Below are positions 58,508-64,000 of a stretch of 64,000 nt of DNA, piece after piece. A model generated the notes under the pieces. It saw nothing but the letters and a program-made list of their open reading frames with translations, was not told the origin of the DNA and made no database searches. The translations under genes and the position numbers were made by a program. This DNA comes from Thalassovita autumnalis (GTDB taxonomy: Bacteria > Pseudomonadota > Alphaproteobacteria > Rhodobacterales > Rhodobacteraceae): the NCBI RefSeq assembly GCF_001458255.1, contig NZ_CYSB01000039.1:62001-126000 (forward strand), in the 5' to 3' direction. The first letter of the stretch is position 1, and each line of letters starts with the position of its first letter.

Positions 58508-58990
58508 ATGACACCCGAAGAGATCGCCAAACTGCCCTATCGCCCCTGCGTGGGGGTAATGCTGATCAATGCTGACAACCACGTCTTTGTTGGCCAGCGC
58601 CTCGACAATGACGCCCCCGCCTGGCAGATGCCGCAGGGCGGTGTCGACGAGGGCGAAGCGCCACGCGCCGCAGCCCTGCGCGAGCTTTGGGAAGAAACCG
58701 GCGTCACCGAAGACAAGGCCCAGATCATCGCCGAAACCGATGGCTGGATCGCCTATGACCTGCCCCATGACATCGTGCCCCGGATCTGGAAAGGCCGCTA
58801 TCGTGGGCAGGAACAGAAATGGTTCCTGATCCGTTTCAACGGTGAAGATGCCGATGTGAACATCGAAACCGATCATCCGGAATTCTCCGAATGGCGCTGG
58901 CTGCCTGCCGATGACCTGGTGGCCAACATCGTGCCCTTCAAACGCGAGGTCTATGCCAAGGTGGTTGACGCCTTCGCAGCACATCTTTGA
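58508..58990 (+). CDS. rppH: RNA pyrophosphohydrolase
   Basis: A 160-residue Nudix hydrolase. The Nudix box is at 44-66 ([20 protein letters not shown]). The N-terminal [21 protein letters not shown] and the [27 protein letters not shown] region match RppH. It removes pyrophosphate from 5' triphosphate mRNA ends and so starts decay. AGAGGA lies upstream of ATG 58508. It sits between two terminators as a single-gene unit. Confidence 0.94.
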   Translation: MTPEEIAKLPYRPCVGVMLINADNHVFVGQRLDNDAPAWQMPQGGVDEGEAPRAAALRELWEETGVTEDKAQIIAETDGWIAYDLPHDIVPRIWKGRYRGQEQKWFLIRFNGEDADVNIETDHPEFSEWRWLPADDLVANIVPFKREVYAKVVDAFAAHL

Positions 58991-58998
58991 TAACAAAA

Positions 58999-59023
58999 GG
59001 CGCCACATCGCTGCGGCGCCCTT
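58999..59023 (+). terminator. Terminator after rppH
   Basis: GGCGCC (58999-59004) and GGCGCC (59015-59020), a self-complementary pair, flanked by AAAA on the left and CTTT on the right, eight bases past the stop. Confidence 0.6.
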
Positions 59024-59054
59024 TCAATGTTCCCAAAATACTCCCGCCGGAGGC
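59021..59054. repeat. Dispersed intergenic repeat, copy 2
   Basis: CTTTCAATGTTCCCAAAATA followed by CTCCCGCCGGAGGC matches 53238-53270 at most positions over about 33 bases. Both copies lie just past a plus-strand gene. Confidence 0.6.
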
Positions 59055-59063
59055 ATCCTGCTG

Positions 59064-60059
59064 TCAGAGCAGCGCCGCCGCCGGCCGGATCGCGCCGGTC
59101 GCCAGGCCATCCCAGTTGCGGATCATCGGGGTCATGAACTTCTGTGCCGCCGGGTGGTTGGCGTCCAGAATGCCCAGTTTCACCAGAATAGCGGCAATCG
59201 CCGCTTCGGCGCCGCGGGTGGTGCCATCCATGATCTTCAGCGCCACACCCAGTTTCTTTTCCGGAATGATGGCGATGAAAAACGCCTCAGCCCCGGTTTT
59301 CAGCGCCACACGGCCGTCGCAGGCCCGCATCAGCTCGGTGCAGGCGCGGCCTTCGCCGGCGACCAGTTCCGGATAGGTCACCATCGCCTGCCGCAGACGC
59401 GCTGCGGCGTCCTGACGGGCATCGCCACCTTCTTCAGCAGCGGCGAAAAACGCCATGGCGCGGGCGATGCCATGCAGGGTGGCAGCGTGGTTCGGTGCCG
59501 AACAACCATCAATGCCAAAGCCTGGGCTTGTTTCCTCTGTCACCTCCTCAAAGGCAGACAGGCAGGCCTGCTGCACGGGGTGATCGATCTGGCAATATTC
59601 CGCACCGCCGCCCAGATGCTGGCTCAGCGTCAGAAAGCCTGCGTGTTTGCCCGAACAGTTGTTATGCACCCGGCAGGCGCTTTCGCCGTTGCGGATCATC
59701 TCAATGCGCAGGTCATCGTCACGGCTTTCCTGCGGACCACAGCGAAAGTCATCATCGCCGCATCCGATGTCTTTCAGCCAGGCATTGACCCGCTCAACAT
59801 GGATCGGTGCGCCATTGTGCGACGCACAGGCCAGCGCCAACTGTTCTCCTGTCAGGCCACGCGCGTCTGCCGCGCCGCTTTCGACCAAGGGCAGCGCCTG
59901 GATCATCTTTGACGAAGACCGCGGCAGAACCACCGCATGGGGATCGCCCCAAGCTTCGACAATCTCGCCATCGGGGCCACAAATCACCGCATGACCGCAG
60001 TGCAGGCTCTCCAGAAAGTCACCGCGCCAGATCTCTACCAAGGGGACGGCTGCCACCAT
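59064..60059 (-). CDS. L-asparaginase, Rhizobium-type class (Pfam06089)
   Basis: A 331-residue enzyme of the thermolabile Rhizobium etli asparaginase family, which is unrelated to the E. coli type. Key residues fall at expected places: Ser48 and Lys51 in LPRSSSKMIQ, Cys135 and Lys138 in NNCSGKHAG, and Cys186 in GIDGCSAPNH, the set that forms the active site and metal site in that family. It hydrolyses asparagine to aspartate. No transporter or regulator is adjacent. It is divergent from the IalB-family gene. Confidence 0.9.
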   Translation of the reverse strand: MVAAVPLVEIWRGDFLESLHCGHAVICGPDGEIVEAWGDPHAVVLPRSSSKMIQALPLVESGAADARGLTGEQLALACASHNGAPIHVERVNAWLKDIGCGDDDFRCGPQESRDDDLRIEMIRNGESACRVHNNCSGKHAGFLTLSQHLGGGAEYCQIDHPVQQACLSAFEEVTEETSPGFGIDGCSAPNHAATLHGIARAMAFFAAAEEGGDARQDAAARLRQAMVTYPELVAGEGRACTELMRACDGRVALKTGAEAFFIAIIPEKKLGVALKIMDGTTRGAEAAIAAILVKLGILDANHPAAQKFMTPMIRNWDGLATGAIRPAAALL

Positions 60060-60240
60060 GGGTCTTCCTCCTCAAACTTCTGCGAAAATCCGCCAATCGC
60101 CCTTTCGTTGCTGGCAGATTTTGCGCTAATGTAGCAATGTCGAGACAGATGTGCCTTTTTCCGACACGAAACGCCAGTAGAAGCTTTGGCAAAAGGCAGT
60201 AAAGCAAATTTGAGGCAAGGACAGCTGGAGGCTGGAACAC

Positions 60241-60774
60241 ATGGTATCACGTATTGCACGCACCCTTATCGGGGCAGCGATGGTACTGTCTGCATCGGGC
60301 GCCGCCTGGGCACAAGAAAGCAGCACCAATGAGGTCGCCACCAAAACCAATTGGAGTGTCTTTGAAGACAAAGACCCCAAAGAGTGCTGGGCAGTGGCCG
60401 CCCCTAAGGAAACCGTCAACACCCGCGAGGGCCGGATCGTATCTGTAAAGCGCAGTGATATTCTGCTGATCGCTTTCTATCGCCCCGGCTCAGGCATTCA
60501 GGGCCAGATCGCCTTCACCGGCGGCTACGGCTTTGCCCAAGGTGTGGATGTGCTCCTCAACGTGGATGGACAGGAATTCAAACTCTTCACCGAAGGCGAA
60601 TGGGCCTGGACCCAAAGCGCAGCGGATGATGCCAAGATCATCACCGCGCTGAAACGTGGCCGTGAAGCCGTGGTCACTGGCCTGTCAGCGCGCAGTCGCA
60701 CCACGACCAAAGACACCTTCTCGCTCTCCGGATTCACCGCCGCGATTGAAGAGGCGCAGACCCGCTGCAAGTAA
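60241..60774 (+). CDS. Invasion-associated locus B (IalB) family protein
   Basis: A 177-residue exported protein: signal peptide 1-24 (MVSRIARTLIGAAMVLSASG, cleavage after AWA) and an IalB domain with the WSVFEDKDPKECWAVA opening and a C-terminal TRC, giving two cysteines likely joined as a disulfide. The family is named from Bartonella invasion but is widespread in free-living alphaproteobacteria, where its role is unknown, so no pathogenic meaning should be read in. GGAGG precedes ATG 60241. Confidence 0.85.
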   Translation: MVSRIARTLIGAAMVLSASGAAWAQESSTNEVATKTNWSVFEDKDPKECWAVAAPKETVNTREGRIVSVKRSDILLIAFYRPGSGIQGQIAFTGGYGFAQGVDVLLNVDGQEFKLFTEGEWAWTQSAADDAKIITALKRGREAVVTGLSARSRTTTKDTFSLSGFTAAIEEAQTRCK

Positions 60775-60793
60775 CACGGGAATACGGCGGATT

Positions 60794-60828
60794 TCGGCCC
60801 GCGACTGTGGGCCGAGCCGCGACTTTTT
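60794..60828 (+). terminator. Terminator after the IalB-family gene
   Basis: TCGGCCC (60794-60800) and GGGCCGA (60809-60815) form a 7-bp stem; a TTTTT run follows at 60824-60828 after a short GC-rich stretch. Confidence 0.6.
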
Positions 60829-60916
60829 CGTCATTTATTTGAACCTGACAATTATTTCCTTGCACTGTGGCCCCTCTCGTCTATGCGGGTTTGAACGCTA
60901 AAAGACGAAAGACCCG

Positions 60917-61954
60917 ATGTTAGACTCCCAAGACAGCCGCACCGTTGAAACGCAAGAGAAACGCAAAGCCCAGCATTGGGTCCGAGTTCTGGCTCAATAC
61001 CGCGAACCCAGCACTGGCCGCAGTCTGACCGAGGTGGCGATCACCCTTTTGCCCTTCATCGGCATCTGGGCGCTGGCCTGGTGGGTGATGTCCTACAGCT
61101 ACATTCTCGCCTTTGTTCTGGGCGCGGCAAACGCGCTGTTCCTGCTGCGCCTCTTTGCGATCCAGCATGACTGCGGTCATGGCGCCCTGTTCAAGAACCG
61201 CCATCTGAGCGACTGGACCGGCCGGATCATCGGCGTGCTGACCCTGACGCCCTATGACGTCTGGCGCCGCACCCATGCGGCGCACCACGGCACCGCGGGC
61301 AATCTGGACAAACGCGGGATGGGCGATATCCACACCATGACGGTTGAGGAATACCAGGCCCTGTCGAAACTGGGTAAGCTGCAGTACCGCCTGTATCGCA
61401 ACCCGTTTGTGCTGTTCGGTTTCGGCCCCAGCTACCTGTTCTTCCTGCAGAACCGCCTGCCCATTGGCCTGATGAAACAGGGGCGTTACTGGGCCTCTGC
61501 CATGACCACCAACCTGTCGATCATCGTGCTGTTTGGGGTTATCTGGTACTTCGGTGGCCTGGCACCGCTGCTGCTGATCGCCCTGCCCTCAATCCTGATT
61601 GCCGCCACGGCCGGAATGTGGCTGTTCTATGTGCAGCACCAGTTTGAATGCACTCAATGGGCGCCTGATACCGATTGGCAGATGCACCACGCCGCACTGC
61701 ATGGATCGTCCTACTATGTGCTGCCCAAGGTGCTGCAGTGGTTCAGCGCCAATATCGGCATCCACCATGTGCACCATGTCTACAGCCGCATCCCCTTTTA
61801 TCGCCTGCCTGAGGTACTGAAGGACCATGCGGAACTGGCCAAGATCAACCGCATGAACATCCGCGAAAGCCTGCGCAACGCGCGGCTGCATCTGTGGGAT
61901 GACAAGACCCAGCGGTTGCTCAGCTTTGCGCAGGCGCGTCAGCTTTACGGTTAA
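60917..61954 (+). CDS. Fatty acid desaturase
   Basis: A 345-residue membrane desaturase. Three histidine boxes hold the di-iron centre: HDCGH (84-88), HAAHH (120-124) and HHVHH (283-287), between paired membrane helices. The pattern is that of acyl-lipid desaturases (DesA type). It likely inserts a double bond in membrane fatty acids, perhaps in response to cold. The exact position of the double bond is not predictable. It is a single-gene unit followed by rlmN on the same strand. Confidence 0.87.
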   Translation: MLDSQDSRTVETQEKRKAQHWVRVLAQYREPSTGRSLTEVAITLLPFIGIWALAWWVMSYSYILAFVLGAANALFLLRLFAIQHDCGHGALFKNRHLSDWTGRIIGVLTLTPYDVWRRTHAAHHGTAGNLDKRGMGDIHTMTVEEYQALSKLGKLQYRLYRNPFVLFGFGPSYLFFLQNRLPIGLMKQGRYWASAMTTNLSIIVLFGVIWYFGGLAPLLLIALPSILIAATAGMWLFYVQHQFECTQWAPDTDWQMHHAALHGSSYYVLPKVLQWFSANIGIHHVHHVYSRIPFYRLPEVLKDHAELAKINRMNIRESLRNARLHLWDDKTQRLLSFAQARQLYG

Positions 61955-62062
61955 GCCCGCCTGCATAGCAGCCATGCAACGCCAGAGCCTATGCCATATA
62001 GGCTTTGGCAAACCCATCCGAATCCTGTATGGAACGCGCTCATCCCATCTAGGAAGCGCGAT

Positions 62063-63256
62063 ATGACGGCCACTGCACCGATTACTCAGGATGTCAGAAC
62101 ATTCCCCCGGAAACTGCCGGAGGGGCCGAAGAACATTGTCGGCCTGACCCGTGCCGGTCTGCGTGAGGCGCTGATCGAAATCGGCACCCCTGAGAAACAA
62201 GCCAAGATGCGGGTCAACCAGATCTGGCAGTGGGTCTATCAGTGGGGCGTGCGTGACTTTGCCGAAATGACCAACCTCGCCAAGGCCTACCGCGCCAAAC
62301 TGGCCGAGCATTTCGTCATCGAAATTCCTGAGGTTGTCAGCAAGCTGGTCTCGACCGATGGCACCCGCAAATATCTGGTACGCATCGCCGGCGGCCATGA
62401 GGTGGAGGTGGTCTACATCCCCGAAGAGGGCCGCGGCACGCTGTGTGTGTCATCGCAAGTGGGCTGCACACTGACCTGTTCTTTCTGCCACACCGGCACC
62501 CAGAAACTGGTGCGCAACCTGACCGCTGGTGAGATTGTCGGCCAAATCATGATGGCGCGGGACGATCTGGACGAATGGCCCGAACCCGGTGTCGGCACTG
62601 GCGATGCGGGCCCCCGCCTGCTGTCCAACATCGTGCTGATGGGCATGGGTGAGCCGCTTTATAACTTCGACAACGTGCGCGACGCGATGAAGATCGCGAT
62701 GGATGGCGAGGGCATTTCACTCAGCCGCCGCCGCATCACCCTATCGACCTCAGGCGTGGTGCCTGAAATTGCTAAAACCGCGCAGGAAATCGGCTGTCTG
62801 CTGGCAATTAGTTTCCACGCAACCACGAATGAAACCCGCGACGTTCTGGTACCGATCAACAAGAAGTGGAACATCCACGAACTGCTGACCGCACTGGCCG
62901 AATACCCCAAGGCCTCGAACTCGGAGCGGATCACCTTTGAGTATGTGATGCTGAACGGTGTCAACGACAGCGATGAGGACGCCCATCGCCTGATCCAATA
63001 CCTGAAGGATTACAACATCCCGGCCAAGATCAACCTGATCCCGTTCAACGAATGGCCCGGTTCGCCCTACAAATGTTCGTCGAACAACCGCATCCGGGCC
63101 TTTGCCGACATCATCTACAAAGCCGGCTACGCCAGCCCGATCCGCAAAACCCGCGGCGATGACATCATGGCGGCCTGTGGCCAACTGAAATCGGCCACCG
63201 AACGTGCCCGCAAGTCGCGCAAGCAGATCGAAGCCGAAGCGGGCATGAACAGCTGA
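62063..63256 (+). CDS. rlmN: Dual-specificity 23S rRNA/tRNA methyltransferase RlmN
   Basis: A 397-residue radical-SAM enzyme. The 4Fe-4S motif is Cys135-x3-Cys139-x2-Cys142 ([12 protein letters not shown]); an upstream Cys128 matches a conserved family position, and a C-terminal Cys in DIMAACGQL corresponds to the catalytic cysteine. It methylates C2 of A2503 in 23S rRNA and A37 in some tRNAs. ATG 62063 has AGGAAG seven bases upstream; the extension to 61991 lacks a site. Confidence 0.95.
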   Translation: MTATAPITQDVRTFPRKLPEGPKNIVGLTRAGLREALIEIGTPEKQAKMRVNQIWQWVYQWGVRDFAEMTNLAKAYRAKLAEHFVIEIPEVVSKLVSTDGTRKYLVRIAGGHEVEVVYIPEEGRGTLCVSSQVGCTLTCSFCHTGTQKLVRNLTAGEIVGQIMMARDDLDEWPEPGVGTGDAGPRLLSNIVLMGMGEPLYNFDNVRDAMKIAMDGEGISLSRRRITLSTSGVVPEIAKTAQEIGCLLAISFHATTNETRDVLVPINKKWNIHELLTALAEYPKASNSERITFEYVMLNGVNDSDEDAHRLIQYLKDYNIPAKINLIPFNEWPGSPYKCSSNNRIRAFADIIYKAGYASPIRKTRGDDIMAACGQLKSATERARKSRKQIEAEAGMNS

Positions 63257-63427
63257 TTTTGGGGAGTAGGCCGCAAAAGACCGACCGGAACCGGCGATCT
63301 TGATGGGCCTATTTTCCTGATTTCCTGAACCGAAATCCAGCCGGGAATTGGTAAAACCGCACCCCCTTTTGGGGGTAGCGGCATCGAAGTTTCACATAAT
63401 TACCTGAATAGGGCGCTTTTCCGCATA

Positions 63428-63439
63428 CGTAGATCTACG
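63428..63439. promoter_or_regulatory. 12-bp palindrome before the small-protein gene
   Basis: CGTAGATCTACG is a perfect palindrome 38 bases upstream of the start at 63478, followed by a further GTCTAC half-match. Possible operator. Confidence 0.4.
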
Positions 63440-63477
63440 GTCTACTGAAGCTGTGAACCATGTTGGAGATCAGTGTT

Positions 63478-63693
63478 ATGTTTGCGAGTATCCATGAATC
63501 AAATACCCTAGAAACTGTCGCCGTGATGGAGCTTATCCGCGAAGAGCGCCGCAAGTCGGTCTCGGTCCGCGAGTGGAAGCACCGCCTGTTCGGCTACGGC
63601 TATGGTGTCAAACACACCGACCACGGTGATGTGATTGAGAACCTCAGCTCCCACGAAGAAATCTGCGAAATCCCGCAGGAGCTGCTGCACTAA
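63478..63693 (+). CDS. Hypothetical small protein
   Basis: A 71-residue soluble protein with a basic middle (LIREERRKSVSVREWKHRLFG) and acidic C-terminal half. I do not recognise the family. ATG 63478 has GGAG nine bases upstream; an ATG at 63460 is in frame. The 221-base gap before it contains a GC hairpin (63357-63381) and a palindrome, so it probably has its own promoter. Its 3' end faces the LOG-family gene. Confidence 0.65.
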   Translation: MFASIHESNTLETVAVMELIREERRKSVSVREWKHRLFGYGYGVKHTDHGDVIENLSSHEEICEIPQELLH

Positions 63694-63702
63694 TCCACCG
63701 CC

Positions 63703-64000
63703 TTAGCGGCCCGGGATCACGTCCCGTTTGGTGCCAGCCCCTTCCCAGTTGTCGATGATATCCACCGCCTCTTGCGCGGTTTCGACAAAGCGGAACAGAT
63801 CCAGATCCTCAGCCGAGATGGTGCCTGCCTCTGAAAGGGCCTCCCAGTTGATGATCGACCGCCAGAAGGCTTCGCCGAACAGCAGGAACGGCACCCGTTC
63901 CATGCGGCCGGTCTGGATGAGCGTCAGCGCCTCAAAGGTTTCATCCAACGTGCCAAAGCCACCGGGGAACACCGTGACAGCGCGCGCCCGCATCAGGAAA
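63703..64000 (-). CDS. LOG-family (TIGR00730) protein, C-terminal part, 5' end outside the window
   Basis: The frame is open from the window edge to TAG at 63703. It reads FLMRARAVTVFPGGFGTLDETFEA, carrying the PGGxGTxxE nucleotide-binding signature of the lysine decarboxylase-like/LOG family. Members often hydrolyse nucleoside 5'-monophosphates at the base-ribose bond (cytokinin-activating type). The N-terminal part with the GGG motif is not in the window, so function is assigned from family only. Confidence 0.85.
   Translation of the reverse strand, partial: FLMRARAVTVFPGGFGTLDETFEALTLIQTGRMERVPFLLFGEAFWRSIINWEALSEAGTISAEDLDLFRFVETAQEAVDIIDNWEGAGTKRDVIPGR

Noticed and set aside
60241-60774. 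IalB-family gene as evidence of a pathogen
   Set aside because: The family is common in free-living marine alphaproteobacteria, and nothing else here suggests a host-invasion system.

Overview
The window is a GC-rich chromosomal segment from an alphaproteobacterium. Gene content and order point to the Rhodobacteraceae (Roseobacter group, broadly Phaeobacter/Ruegeria-like): the rsfS-rlmH-gpmI-envC-ctpA-rppH run, IalB and Hint-domain proteins, a Pfam13403-type Hint protein beside rpsD, and many divergent regulator/target pairs. This placement is inferred from gene families, not from a database search. I see no phage, insertion sequence, CRISPR array or rRNA operon. It reads as ordinary core and accessory chromosome with one tRNA.

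Layout. 1-5.8 kb: end of a prephenate dehydrogenase gene, hisC, a class V aminotransferase with a divergent Lrp-type regulator, and a flotillin/NfeD-like membrane pair. 5.9-9.1 kb: rpsD with a clear promoter, a Hint-domain protein and an LpxR-family lipid A deacylase. 9.1-12.5 kb: an Lrp regulator facing arginase, a CtlX-type guanidine hydrolase and ornithine cyclodeaminase, i.e. arginine to ornithine to proline. 12.5-15.8 kb: oxyR divergent from katG, with a recognisable OxyR-type box between them. 15.8-19.8 kb: a polyamine-type ABC transporter. 19.8-24 kb: a 450-base gap with two terminator-like hairpins (possible small RNA), two unknown proteins, an acetyltransferase and a hybrid histidine kinase. 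24.4-32.9 kb: a BCCT transporter and a complete five-step histidine-degradation locus (hutIHGU divergent from hutF). 32.9-40 kb: tRNA-Pro(CGG) and three tandem hybrid histidine kinases, paralogous to the one at 21.8 kb. 40-50 kb: leuB, a LysR/epimerase pair, an endonuclease-family protein, HdeD, and leuC-glycosyltransferase-leuD with a short leader ORF and hairpin before leuC. 50-53 kb: TauE/SafE, an XRE/DUF2975 pair, a lipoprotein and an MscS channel. 53-64 kb: rsfS, rlmH, gpmI, envC-like, ctpA, rppH, asparaginase, IalB, a fatty-acid desaturase, rlmN, a small protein and a partial LOG-family gene.

The strongest lead for something undescribed is the family of four hybrid histidine kinases. 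They share an unrecognised membrane sensor with two short signatures, and a degenerate receiver domain between the ATPase and the true receiver. No dedicated response regulator or HPt partner lies in the window. Secondary leads are the leuC leader, the possible small RNA at 20.0-20.2 kb, a dispersed palindromic intergenic repeat, and the arginine operon with two candidate routes to ornithine.
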